From assembly GCA_963921425.1 (NCBI GenBank), contig OY992840.1, positions 126,501-190,500 on the forward strand: a DNA stretch of 64,000 bases. The letters run 5' to 3'. A program made the translations under genes and the position numbers. Positions 34,940-45,853 of the stretch are shown in pieces. The first letter of the stretch is position 1. Every line of letters begins with the position of its first letter. This DNA is from Dryas octopetala (Eukaryota > Streptophyta > Magnoliopsida > Rosales > Rosaceae). Under the pieces are notes generated by a model. That model did not search any database. It worked only from the letters and a program-made list of their open reading frames with translations, and was not told the DNA's origin.

Positions 34940-35460
34940 GCTTTAGTAAATGAGAGTCCTACCATGGACACATTTTTCTTCATTTTTATTCAAAGTGTTA
35001 ATTGGCTGTATGGACCCCCGGGCCATCAGACATCCGACCCTACCCATACCCGCCCCATGCATTCAAGGGAAGCCAAGTACCATGCATTCAGGGCGCGGCT
35101 ATGGCAAATGCATTCAAGGGAAACTAAGTACCATGCATTCACGGAAGTCCTACCACGGACACTTTTTTCTTCATTTTTTCTCAAAGTCTTAATTGGCTCT
35201 ATGGACCCCCGGGCCATCAGACATCCGACCCTGCCCATATCCGCCCATGCATTCAAGGGAAGCTAAGTACCATGCATTCAGGGCGCGGCTGTGGCACATG
35301 CATTCAAGGGAACTTAAGTACCATGCATTCTAGGGAAAATCAATCTCATGCATTCAAGGGAAACTAAGTACCATGCATTTAGAGAAAAATCAATTTCATG
35401 CATCCAAGGGAAACTAAGTACCATGCATTCGATAACATTCTGCAATACCATGTATTCAAA
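34940..35460 (+). repeat. Tandem repeats downstream of pol in Retand element 1
   Basis: A unit of about 195 bp (AGTCCTACCATGGACAC ... GGGCCATCAGACATCCGACC) occurs twice, near 34953 and 35148. Shorter units of the type CATGCATTCAAGGGAA-CTAAGTAC repeat from 35055 to 35440. The position between the integrase end and the antisense frame is the same as that of the 71 bp array in the second Retand element. Confidence 0.8.
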
Positions 35461-35764
35461 AGAAGGGCATCCTACCCCATAACGGGTTGGACACCCTCCA
35501 AATCATCCAAATATCATAAAGTACAAAGGGAATAATCAAAAGAGTTTGTAATTTGGTACGGGCTACATCCGACCCGCCATATAACTCAAACAAAAATAGG
35601 GCGATGGTCCGCCCACCCCTGCCCCCGGGCCATGTTTGCTTCAAACATTTATTTGGGATCCTCTCCCATGTCATGCTCCCCACCTGTGGATGCTCCATCC
35701 TCAGGCTCTTCCCCCTGGGTACCTCCCTTTGGAACATTGGCATGTCCATCATTACTGCCAGCCC

Positions 35765-37588
35765 CTAACAGACCACCTGCTTGGCTTGGCTCAGCTCCTC
35801 CTCGCACTGCTCCAACTCTTGCCTAGCCTGGTCTGCCTCCTTCCTGGCCTGCAGTAGCTCGGCCTGCAATGCATTGATTAGGCTTCCTGCCCCGGCTCGA
35901 GCCCAGGCTTCCGCCCTGCTCACCACCCAGGCTTCCGCGCCGCGCACCCACCCAGGCTTCCGCGCTGCTGACACCAGCTTCCTCCGAGCTTTCGCCCCGT
36001 ACACCGCCAGCCCCGGCCCGAGCCCAGGCTTCCGCCCCGCGCACCCACTCAGGCTTCCTCGCCACGCACCCACCCAGGTTTCCGCGCCCCTGACGCCAGC
36101 TCTCTCCGAGCTTCCGCCTAGTGCACCACCAGCCCCGGCCCGAACCCAGGCTTCCGCCCCGCACACCTGCCCATAAAAAAAAAAAAAAAAAACAACAACA
36201 AAAATCAAGATGGGAAGTACTCGGAATACCAAGACAACATCATGGACATATCAAGATCGCTACTGGTTTCCCACCCCTCATATGTGCTCTTCCACCCCCA
36301 AATTTACAACATTCACCCTATCACTTTTCACATGCTCAGCCACCAACCATTTATCAAAGCCAATATTCAAAAAATCAATTCAAGGGGAAGAGCCATGACA
36401 ACCCATGCCTTACCAGTCTTTCGCGGCTTCAACAGCTCAGACGGGTTCCGACCTACTCATCTTGTTTCCTATGTACCTGGCAAAAAACACAACAATACCC
36501 AATAAATTACAAAGTCCAAAATGAAGGCATGTTGCCTACCCAGTGCTCGGCAAGGCTCATACCCACTTGCACCTCCACCTGCTCCTACTCACATTTTCCA
36601 CAAATTCACAATTCCAAATTTTTCCAAGGCAACAAATTTCACAAACAAAGGGCTAGGAGGAATTTCAAAGTATCTACCTCAAGTGCTCAAAACAAGCTTC
36701 AATTTTTTGACCCGCTCAATCCGCGCCCTCCGAGCAGCCCCTCCTACCCGAGCAGCCGCGCACCCGAGCCCACGCTCAAATCCGGCCTGCGCCCACTATT
36801 TTCGAGCCGAGCAGCCCACAAATCCGGCCCGACCTGCACAGCTTCCGAGCACGCAGCACTCCGACCCGAGCACGCAGCAGCTCCGCCCAGCAGCCCGCGC
36901 CGATCCGCCCACTTCCACTCGAGCCCCTGCACCGCGCCTCCACTGCAGCACCGAGCCCAGCCCGCGCACACAAGCCCGACCCGAGCACTCCATCACCCAC
37001 CCGAGCAGAGCCTCCGACGCGCGCAGCTCTCCCTCCAACCCGCGCCGACCCGAGAAGAGCAGCTCGCGCTCCGATCCGGCCCGAGCCACCAAGCCCTCTG
37101 CGCAGCACTCCGCGCCGATCCAAGCGGAGCCGCCAGCCCTGCGCAGCACCTCCGAGCAGCTCCTCTGCTGCCAGCCTCCGCCCCGCGCAGAAAATCCGGC
37201 CCGAGCCCAATCCGATCCAAGCCCCTGCTCTGCGCCCGGTCCGGTCAGCAACTCCTTCCGACCCGAGCAAGTCCGGCACCCAATGCTCCTCGTCGCCGAC
37301 CCGAGCACCACCCCGGTTCCTCCGACCCGAGTTGCTCCCCCCCCGACCCGAGCTTCCCTTTTCTGCACTGCCCCTTTCCCAGCACCCCTGTTGGCTATCT
37401 AAAAAAAACACACATAACAAAAACGGGTGCAGCACTGTTTGGTTATAGAGATTCAAAAAAAAAAAAAAAAAAAAGGGGGGCAGCTCTCTCTCTCCTGACA
37501 TAGTACAAAAAAAAAGGGAGAGGAGGGGAGAGATGAGGGTGTGGAAATCTTTATATTTGGGCTCTACCATTTCATGCAAGATTCTCAT
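35765..37588 (-). pseudogene. Antisense frame region of Retand element 1 (low confidence)
   Basis: The minus strand has long open frames (36776-37588 and 35765-36232) rich in Arg, Gly, Ala and Ser from GC-rich repeats. The last one ends in a clear heptad-like helix, LQAELLQARKEADQARQELE followed by QCEEELSQAKQ, just before its stop. The second Retand element also has an antisense reading frame at this place ending in a coiled coil. I infer a decayed antisense ORF. Most of the sequence is too low in complexity to call protein. Confidence 0.35.
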
Positions 37589-37883
37589 TTACAAAGGGCG
37601 ACATCCCACCATTGAAATCGGACGAGATTCACTGGGATTACACGAAGCGTCTACTGCTCGGAACACAGGGTGATCAGAAATTCAAAAAAAAAAAAAAAAA
37701 AAAAAAAGAGGGAAGTCTTTCATATGTAACCCCCAAGCTTTCCTGCAGTACAGCTTTTCTTGCTAAGGAACTTGGGGGACTTCTAGACAGTAGCTTAAGC
37801 AGGAACAAGTGTGTGGTTACTTGTCGTTCTGCTCGGACTCTTTTGTGTACAAAGTTCCCAACCAAGAAGTATCTTTTGCTCGG

Positions 37884-37899
37884 AAACTTGGGGGACTTC
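37884..37899 (+). promoter_or_regulatory. Polypurine tract of Retand element 1
   Basis: AACTTGGGGGACTTC immediately precedes the 3' LTR. A duplicate (AACTTGGGGGACTTCTAG) lies near 37769. Confidence 0.7.
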
Positions 37900-38539
37900 T
37901 GTTCGTATGATTAATCATCTGGGCATAACGACAAGTCACACAAGGCTTAACATCATGTCGTTTGGGCCTAGACCCAAAAGCTACGCCCCCGCTAGGCTCC
38001 GGCCTCCTAGGCCTTGACCTTCTAGGCTCCGGCCCCATAGGCTCCGGCCTCCTAAGCTCCGGCCCCATAGGCTCCGGCCTCCTAAGCTCCGGCCTCCTAG
38101 GCCCCGACCCGTGTCAACTCACTCGGATCCTCGAGACCGGTGACACGTGGCGCTCCTACAGTGCAAGTCATCACAAAGGACACGTGTCATCACTGGATTG
38201 GTTGACACTCTTCCAAAGGTACTATAAAAGAGGTACCTTCTTGTCACAAAAGGACAACTGAAATCATTATTATACTATCACTCACTCTGCTCTCAGATCT
38301 CTCTGAACACTGACTTGAGCGTCGGAGGAGCTTTGGCCGGCACCACACCGGTGCCCTTCCCGCTCACTTTTGTGTACTTGCGCAGGGTGCTTTGGATATC
38401 ATTCTCTCTCATTACTCACCAGTCGGACCCAGCTACCCGTTCCTGCCCCACTTCGACGTGTCATCCGCTCAGTGGTGGGTCAACGGGCCTACGTGGTTCG
38501 ACTCGACGTTGACTGCTCTACCATTTTTGAGCATCAACA
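37900..38539 (+). repeat. 3' LTR of Retand element 1
   Basis: 640 bp, starting TGTTCGTATG and ending GCATCAACA. It differs from the 5' LTR by one missing 15 bp repeat unit and a few substitutions. It is followed by the TSD copy GCCTG. Confidence 0.93.
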
Positions 38540-39118
38540 GCCTGTTTGTTCTTTTATATGGATGAACTCTTTATCCATATTATGAGGCTTAAATCGAAGA
38601 AGTGCAGCATAACATTCATACATTAATAATATTTTTATATTATATATTATCTGCTCCATATTGTATGTTTCACTAAGCTTCAGTATAATTAATTTTACAT
38701 GATAAGGTCGAACGTCCCTACTGAGTTGTTGGTTAGAGCTCACTCCTCATAGACTTAGCAGGTACTGTAGCGAGAGATAGTGTGAAACCGACCAGGAGTA
38801 ATTAAGGTGATTAGGCGTGAACCAAGTCGGAATTGGTTTTGATTTTGAAACTGTGAGTGTTGTAATGTACATAAGTACAACTTATTTTGAATATTAAGCT
38901 TGAATCCAATTTGTGGCACAATAATAGTACGAAGTTTGTCTCCATTTATTTTATTTTCCTTCATCACATTCTGATTATAGGAGTTAATTCTATAATTAGA
39001 TTGTGATTTACACCTTAATCTGCAATTAATTCTTAATTTCGGATGAATTAATCTTGGATTGGGGCATGACGGTTAATTATTTCTTTTCTTGCTATGGTAT
39101 TTCTGGATATTAATGTTA

Positions 39119-39712
39119 TGGGGCGTTTGGATGAATTAATTTGAAACTACTAAAGAATTCACAAATGACGGAATTGAAAACGACATGATTTAAAATTCTA
39201 AAATATGTAAATTCTCTTGTTTGGATAAATGTAATCACAATAAAATTTAAATACTGAATTTATAGTAGTTTTATAAAAGAGTGATGGTGATGGTGGCAAT
39301 AATAAAGATGATGCTTATGGTGAGTTGATGATAATAGTAGGGGTGATGGCCCACAGGCGGTGGGAGAAATGGTGGCCGCGAAAATTAGGGTGTTGGAGGT
39401 GGTGGCATTGGCTGTGGTGGTGGTGGCGGCGGCGATGGTGATGGTGATGGTGATGGTGGTGGTGGCGGCCACAGCGGCATTGGTGGTGGGATTAGTGGTG
39501 GCGGCAATGGTGGTGGCGGTGGTGGTGGTGGTGTCAATGGTGGTGACGGTGGTGGTAGTGGCAGTGGTGGCGGTGAAGGTGGTGTCAGTGGTGGTGGTGA
39601 CGGCAGTGGCAATGGCAACAACAGCTGTGTCAGTGGTGGTGGTAGCAGCGACATGATGGTAGTGCTAGTGGTGATGGTATTGTGATTAATTGGCAAGGTG
39701 ATGAGTGAACAC

Positions 39713-39743
<31 letters not shown>

Positions 39744-39952
39744 GTAAAAATTAGAATTTTGAAAAATGACACCAATTTTGGTGGAATTTAAATTTGGAAT
39801 TTACAGACCTCAAATTCCAATTTTTTTTTTCCACATAGAATTTACAAAATTTTGTATTTATGGACCCAAACAAGGAAATTAGAGCATGTAATTTCTTAAA
39901 TATTGAATTTTATTTAAATTCCAAGTTTTTTTCGCTCTATCAAAACACACCA
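39119..39952. mobile_element. PIF/Harbinger-like nonautonomous element (834 bp)
   Basis: The ends are TGGGGCGTTTGGATGAA on the left and, reverse complemented, TGGTGTGTTTTGATAGAG on the right. TTA flanks both sides (39116-39118 and 39953-39955). The subterminal arms also pair (CTTGTTTGGATAAA / CTTGTTTGGGTCCA). The 3 bp TTA duplication and G-rich TIR suggest PIF/Harbinger. It contains a long GGT/GGC-rich tract and a poly(T) run but no transposase. Confidence 0.7.
39357..39680. repeat. Degenerate GGT/GGC/GAT trinucleotide repeat
   Basis: About 320 bases of interrupted GGTGGT, GGC and GATGGT units inside the Harbinger-like element. The Val/Met-rich or Pro-rich open frames across it are artefacts of the repeat. 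Confidence 0.9.
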
Positions 39953-39955
39953 TTA

Positions 39956-40400
39956 TTGTCTTTTAATTGCTCAGTTATGTAATCAAAGTTTTGTCTAATT
40001 GTCCTGATAAAATGCTTTTGAAAATAATCTACTAGTTGTCCTAGTGTTCTTATATTTGTTGTTTCTTTAATTTTAATGCTTTGTGATAAACTAATTAATA
40101 AATCTACTATGCTATTTTCTATTTGATGGTCATTGCTATGTAATATGTCTAATAGTTTTTACTATAAATGACAGAATAAAGTGTTATTATCTAGGGTAAG
40201 CTTTTTCTTTTGTTGCTCACTTAATTCTAGGTTATGGTATTCTATCATAATTCATAACCTGCCTTTTTTCTAACTTAGCTGCTATCAGTGCCCGAAGATT
40301 ACTTCTATATCTGCTAAAGCCTAAAGTACGTAATATGGCAAGATCTTATAAGATTATAAGCGTATGCTTTTTGTTGATTAAGTATTTACCCAATCTTTAA
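39956..40400 (-). pseudogene. Pararetrovirus-like relic, start of the coat region
   Basis: The minus strand from about 40330 to 39956 has a Lys/Arg/Asn-rich stretch, then a frameshift, then a clean 60-residue helical stretch up to the Harbinger element. The frame resumes for 13 codons at 39118-39080 before the TIR element. Order and composition suggest the junction between movement-type and coat-type regions of a Caulimoviridae polyprotein, upstream of the portion at 22114-24338. I infer the family without a database match. Confidence 0.4.
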
Positions 40401-40670
40401 AGCGAAACCATCAAAGTTCCATCTGCTCATGATACCTAGAGCCGACCACCAGCTGGCTTCCAATCGGGTTAGCAAGTTAGAAGTAAGAAGTCAACCAAAA
40501 AAAAAAAAAAAGAAAAAAAAAAACTCGATCTCAGTGTCCACCTGAGTGTCAACACTTCTTAGTTTAAGGCAGGACTCCTCTTTTTGAAGCGGAGATTCCA
40601 CATGCAATGTTGGTGACCTGGGGAATAGGCTTAGGTACTGGGTAAACATGAGATCAGACTAGCCAGCAAA
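40401..40670. other. Unassigned stretch left of Retand element 2
   Basis: It contains an A-rich run at about 40497-40523. No open frame, repeat end or known motif is recognised. Confidence 0.3.
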
Positions 40671-40675
40671 GATAC

Positions 40676-41735
40676 TGTTGATGCAAATTCTCGTAAGGTA
40701 GATGCAACAACTTAGAAAAGCTGATCTGGCTGATCAGATGCTTTGCTGGATGATGAAGTGGATGTTGGTTGAGATCTTCCTGCAAAAGAAACAAGATCAA
40801 AGGAGATGGACCGGTGTGGTACCGGCCAAACACACTCCGATGATGAAATCAATGATGGTGTTTGATGGTGGATGAGGAAGAACAGAGGATGAACTTGGGA
40901 GAATAGGAAGAACAAGGCAAATGTTCTGGGTTATTCTCAGCAAGTTGGGTAAACTCTTTTGTGAGTGGAAATTTTGTGTAAGTGTTTGTGGGTAGATGCA
41001 TAGATGCCTCATTTTGTGCATATATGGTGCTTTATATAGGCAAAGGAAGACTTAATGATTAAGTTACCTGCATGTGAATGAATAGTTGCCAGAGACCCAC
41101 GCATCTGGCCAGACCTAGTTGCATGTTCAGCTGCTTGCTTCCTCAGCATTCAATGCTGCATTGAATGCCCAATTAAATGCAAGGTTGGAAGGTTCAGGCA
41201 AACTGCCCCAGTAGTCATGAATGCAGATCTGACATTCTATCTGTCAGAAGATTTGTGTCAGGTGCATTTAAGTGTGGCGGTTCGTCCCAGCGTGATCTTC
41301 CTGGGAATGGCGGCGGAGAGCCGAGCCGAGCCGATACGAACACATATTCTTATGCGTAGACATGAAGCCCATGTGTGGTCGGATCGGACATGGGATTCCA
41401 GACCGAGCCGGTCCAGTAGATTGGGGTCTTTCCGAGCCCTAACTGGTCGACGTCAGAACTCGAAAGAAGACCATCTCCTGTCCCAAGCCGAGCCGAACCG
41501 GGATGATCGTGGGAAGATGGACACTCGATCCCTTGGAAGATCATCGGTTCGGCTCGGACCGAACATGGAGGGCCCGGTGTGGAGACCCGGTCTGAGCTGG
41601 TAGAGGGAGTGCTGAGCAGTGATGATGTGGAGGTCAAAGTTTGACCACTGAGAGTCAACTCCGAGGTGGATGTTGACCAGCCACGTGTCGAGCCGTGATT
41701 GGCTGTTCGGATTGATGTGGATTTTCCCACAAACA
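40676..41735 (-). repeat. 3' LTR of Retand element 2
   Basis: 1060 bp. On the minus strand the TATA-like TATATAAA lies near 41030. Several TTGAC/GTCAA cores (41641, 41654, 41673) and CCACGTGTC lie near the U3 start. Confidence 0.92.
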
Positions 41736-41752
41736 GGAGTCCCCCAGCTTCC
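41736..41752 (-). promoter_or_regulatory. Polypurine tract of Retand element 2
   Basis: On the minus strand GGAAGCTGGGGGACTCC directly precedes the 3' LTR start TGTTTG. Confidence 0.75.
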
Positions 41753-42039
41753 GATCCGAGCGGGCAGTGGTGGATTGGAAGTTGAAGTGTAAGGACAATC
41801 CCAAAGATAGCATGTCGCTTGATCCGAGCCGAACCCTACGAGCCCATGTTCTCGAAGATCCGAACACATGACGACTTGTGATTGGCCAAAATATCTCAGG
41901 GACAGGTGAAAGGACGTTTGATTTCTGCATGGGGGAACGCAAGGGTCACCTCATTTATGGGTATTTTGAATGCTTGACAGGTGTCAAGATCTGGGACTTG
42001 AAGCGCCAAAAAATGAAGGGCTGAGATCGGTTTGCATGG

Positions 42040-42375
42040 GGGTATAAATTGGCAGTTTCTCTCTCTTCCTCTTCACTTTCATCTTCAGTTTCTTCCTCTC
42101 TCTGCGAAACCTCCCTCTCTCGCCGCGAACTTCAATCTCTCACCGCCGTCTGAGAGGTTGTCCGATCCCGACTTTGACCAGACACGGTCGTGGGCGAGGT
42201 GGTTCCTAGTGTGTAAGGGGCGGAGACTTTGGGCGGAGGAAAACCAGTAAGTGATTCTCCTCCTTTTTGAGTTTTCTGCATTTTCGGGTTTTGGGTGTGT
42301 GTTCTTGAGAGTTCTTGAGGAAAACTACTTTTTGATTCAAAAAGCAAGAGATAGAAAGGTGAGAAGGTGTTCATA
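42040..42375 (+). promoter_or_regulatory. TATA box and leader of the antisense ORF
   Basis: GGGTATAAATTGGC at about 42040 is followed by a CT-rich leader and a candidate 5' splice donor (CCAGTAAGTG near 42247) before the ATG at 42376. This suggests that the antisense ORF has its own promoter inside the element, independent of the LTRs. No promoter assay is implied. Confidence 0.5.
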
Positions 42376-44769
42376 ATGTCTGAGACTGACTCGAGTGGCC
42401 GGCTCGGCTCGGGAGAAGCCTTTGAAGGAGATAGTGAGGCCGAGATGAGCCGAAGCCCATCGGCGGGTGAGGCCGAGCCGAGCCGAAGCCCACCTGCGGG
42501 TGAGGCGAGTTGGGACGGTTTGTCCGAAGAATTGGACGAGGCCGGCTCGGCACTGAATCGCAATCCAGGTGGGGAGCGCCGAGCCCGAGGGGACCAAGAA
42601 AATCCCGAGATATTGAGTTCCGACCGGGAACAAGGGGCGGCCGAAGGTGACGACGAGGAGCCCCTTGATGTCGAGCCGATCGCGACCATCCCGAGCAGGC
42701 TAACCTCGGGATCAAGTGAAAGGGACAGGGGTCACGATGCGTCGACCTCGGCTCAGCAATTCACGGGGAGTCCGATCGACCCGGACTTTTACGAGGAGTT
42801 GGCGTGGAGGGCCGATCAGATCCCAAATGAGATGACCGAGTTTCATCTCGAGGATCTGAGGGCTCGGTACTCTGTTCCTGAGGCCGTGCAGATGAGATTG
42901 CCGATGAAAGGGGAGAAGCCGAGCCGACCCCCCAAGGGATGGGTGACCATGTACCCAGAGATGTTCGAGAACGGGGTTCGGCTCCCCTTACACCCATTCA
43001 TTCAGGATTGGCTGGCCATGATCGGCGCGGCGCCGCACCAGCTCAACCCGAACGTGTACAGAATCATCCTGTCGTTGCACATCTTGTGGTACAAAGTGCA
43101 CAAGTGTGTGCCGGACAAGGATATCCTGTTCTGCTCCTACGCGCTAAGGTCAAAGCAGACCGAGCTCGGCTTCTACAATCTGCAGGCCTACTCGGGGCCG
43201 TTGTTCACAGGGAATCCCTCTTCCCAGAAGACTTGGAAGAGGAGATACTTCTTCGTCTCTGGGGATTGGGAATTCGCCGATCCGAGCAGACCCACCCCGG
43301 CTCGGGTTCCCAGAGCCTTTAGGATCCCAGGTGGGCAATGGAAGACCGGAGCCGATGTGAGGGCAATTTGCACACGTTTTGTAATAATTGTATATATGTA
43401 TTTTGTGGCTAACTCCTTTCTGTTTCATCCTTGCAGTCAGCTGGGGCAAATATAAACTCCGAGGCGAGCTGAAGGATCAGATCGCCGTGATCAGAGACTC
43501 ACCGGCCGAATACCTGTCCACCAAGTTCCTGCTCGGACCGACTCAGATCAGGTTGAGTGGGATCTCCTGGTTTGTACCCAGGTGGAATCCGAGAGCGGAG
43601 AGAGGTATGAGTTCGGCAGATCTTGAGGCTCGGCTCAGGAGGAAGGCGGCGAAGAGCATCCAGAGGAGAGCTGGAGGTCGGGTGCCCGCCGAGCCTACCC
43701 CGGTACCGAAGCCTACCGCCGCCGCAGTTCGACCCGGGCCTTCCGTGACGAGACCGGCTCGGCAGGGAGAGAAAAGGAAGGGCCCGGCGACCGAGATTCG
43801 TCCTGAGAAGAGAACTCGGGCCGAACCCGGTAGTGGGGATGCCGAAGCCTCTGGCTCGGCGCCCCTGAAGACAGTGGAGGTCGACCCCTGCATCGAGCCG
43901 TTCGTCTCGGGCCTTAAGCGCGTGATGACGGCGAAGGCGCGGGAGGGGCTGTGGACCAGTCAGGACGAGCCGAGCTTCAGCCACCAAGCTCTGACCACAT
44001 CCCGCCAGGCTATGCTGGTAAGTCTTTTTTACTTCGGATTTCGTCTATCCGCTCGGTTCGGATTAGTAATAAATGTGTTTCTTTTGCAGCTCGCCATGAG
44101 GCAGTTCGAAGCTGCCCATGCTGCCGTCGAGGCCGAGGCGACACTGGGAGATTTCGGGAGCGGACCCAGGAGCTCAAGGAGAAGCTGGCCGAGGCCGAGC
44201 GGGTGGTGAAGGCCGAGCGCGATCGGTCGGCGGGTCTGAGGTCCAAGTTGGCCGAGAAAGAGGTGGAGGTAGCTCGGCTCGGGAAGGAGCTTGTGTCCTC
44301 GGAGCAGAAACTGACTGACCTGGGGCTGTACGTCGACGATCTCCAGCGAGACGTCGAGGCTGCCGAACGGAGGATCGCCGAGCTCCGACGTCAAGCTGGA
44401 GCGCCGAGCGCCAAGGCACTTGCTGATGCCCACTTCGAGGGGTACAAGGAGTTGCTGGACGAGATCAAGTCGAAGAGGCCGGACTGGGATGTCTCGTTCC
44501 TCGGCGAGTCCGACGGTGAGGAGGATACCCAGGGAAGTCAGCAGGATGAGCTTCCACTCCCCGACCGCCAAGTCCCCGCTGAAGCCGAGCCGACTCCGGA
44601 AGATCCTCCACTGCCTGCGTACGAGCCGACTCCGATCCCCCCGGCCCCCGAATCTGATCCCAACGCTGAGATGCAGATCGGCGGGGTTGAGGTGGTGCAG
44701 CTCGGCGAGGAGACGCCCGAGGAGTCAATTGAGCCGATCCAGGAGGGCCCTGCCGAGCGATCTGCATGA
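42376..44769 (+). CDS. Antisense ORF of Retand element 2: 'putative gypsy-type transposon' domain plus coiled coil
   Basis: The frame starts at MSETDSSGRLG (42376), antisense to gag-pol. Exon 1 (42376-43330) holds an acidic, Ser-rich N-terminus and then RLPLHPFIQDWLAMIGAAPH...NPNVYRIILSLHILW and KTWKRRYFFVSGDWEF. This resembles the PF04195-type domain found in plant gypsy-associated proteins. A GT-AG intron (43331-43436) leads in phase to exon 2 (43437-44017), basic and Pro-rich. A second intron (44018-44089) leads to exon 3. After about 20 codons a one-base frameshift near 44150 is needed to enter the long coiled coil (ELKEKLAEAERVVKAERDRS, LAEKEVEVARLGKELVSSEQ) and the acidic tail ending PAERSA. 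Antisense ORFs at this site are known in Retand/Tat elements; their function is unknown. The frameshift may be decay or an alternative splice. Confidence 0.6.
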
Positions 44770-45325
44770 TGGCTAATTTTGTTTAATTGTCATGTTATGT
44801 TTTTATTTTTCTCCCCGAGCCGATGTGTGGCTCAGGTTTGATTTGAATTTTGAACAATATATTGTTTGGATTTATCTTGTTTAATTTTATCAGTATTTTC
44901 TTTTTATGATATAAGTTGCTGTCAGTTCGGCTCGGAAATTAAGCTAAAGACATAACTAATAACACATGGGTAAGAAAATGATAAAAGTGAAAAACATAAT
45001 AGAAACCAAGGCATTTTGAGATCGGCTCGGCATGCCGATCGCAATGAAAATGAATGGTAATGATAAATTAGAGCTTGTCTTCGGATCAGCTTGATAAGCA
45101 TAACCAAGATAAGTAAAAATTTAAAAACCCTAGTAATCCCAGATGAGCTCGGCATACCCATTGAGATATTTAGGAATTTTGTTTTTTGAGAAAAATATTC
45201 AAACCTACTTTCAGATCGGCTCGGCATGCACGATGAAAGTTTTGGTTGGAGTGTATATTTTTCTTTTAGAAATATCCTGTTGAACGTTAGGACTGTAGGA
45301 AGTCACTTTGGCTCGGACAGGGATT
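44770..45325. other. AT-rich spacer between antisense ORF and tandem array
   Basis: About 550 bases with scattered CGGCTCGG words, typical of this element's untranslated region. No gene is seen. Confidence 0.5.
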
Positions 45326-45680
45326 TTTATAGACCTGATGAGTCTGTAATATGCCGAGCGTCGGGCCGAAAGTGGCGCGCCAGCTCGACACATGAGTTTA
45401 TAGACCTGATGAGTCTGTAATATGCCGAGCGTCGGGCCGAAAGTGGCGCGCCAGCTCGACACATGAGTTTATAGACCTGATGAGTCTGTAATATGCCGAG
45501 CGTCGGGCCGGAAGTGGCGCGCCAGCTCGACACATGAGTTTATAGACCTGATGAGTCTGTAATATGCCGAGCATCGGGCCGGAAATGGCGCGCCAGCTCG
45601 ACACATGAGTTTATAGACCTGATGAGTCTGTAATGTACCGAGCGTCGGGCCGAAAGTGGCACTTCGGCTCGGCACATGGG
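45326..45680 (-). repeat. Five-copy 71 bp tandem repeat in the 3' region of Retand element 2
   Basis: Units start TTTATAGACCTGATGAGTCT at 45326, 45397, 45468, 45539 and 45610, a constant 71 bp period, and each contains CCGAGCGTCGGGCCGAAAG-type sequence. The first four are almost identical; the last is more diverged. Tandem arrays in this part of Tat/Retand elements are known seeds of satellite DNA. Confidence 0.97.
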
Positions 45681-45853
45681 TTTACTATTTTTTCGAAGGA
45701 AACACTTAGATCTTTCCTCTTTGTTGAAAGTGTATAGGAGTAGAGTCCCCAGTGTTTGTTTCGAAAAATAAGAAGAAATGAGTCAAAATGTGTTCATCTC
45801 TTCATTGATTGGAATGGGTGTTAGGTCGGACAGTCCCCGATCCTAACTACATT

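Larger units (their letters stand above)
31505..38539 (+). mobile_element. Retand/Tat-type Ty3/gypsy element 1, deleted (7.0 kb)
   Basis: Two LTRs (31505-32159 and 37900-38539) start TGTTCGTATG and end GCATCAACA. The 5 bp duplication GCCTG occurs at 31500-31504 and 38540-38544. A primer-binding site follows the 5' LTR and a purine tract precedes the 3' LTR. Inside are gag-protease, only the last residues of integrase, tandem repeats and an antisense low-complexity frame. The LTRs are nearly identical apart from one 15 bp unit, so insertion was recent. Reverse transcriptase, RNase H and the integrase core are missing, so it is nonautonomous. Confidence 0.93.
30686..39070. mobile_element. TIR DNA element (about 1.35 kb) split by a nested Retand LTR element
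   Basis: The left end GTCACTTCTCAATCC and right end (reverse complement GTCATGCCCCAATCC) begin about 95 bp imperfect TIRs, including TCTAATTATAGAATTAA in both arms. GGTTAAT flanks it at 30679-30685 and 39071-39077. Removing the LTR element leaves about 1.35 kb without a transposase. The 7 bp duplication does not settle the superfamily. The segments 30786-31499 and 38545-38960 are AT-rich interior with no gene seen. Confidence 0.6.

Noticed and set aside
36121-37503. Long plus-strand open frame of 460 codons in Retand element 1
   Set aside because: Pro/Ser/Ala-rich translation of GC-rich repeats (CCGAGCA, CCGCGC words) without any domain; the gag-pol direction ends before it and the antisense strand is equally open. 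Composition artefact.
39360-39696. Val/Met-rich and Pro-rich open frames on both strands
   Set aside because: Produced by the GGT/GGC trinucleotide tract, not genes.
45326-45680. Regular array considered as a CRISPR
   Set aside because: Units are contiguous 71 bp tandem copies without unique spacers, in a plant retrotransposon.
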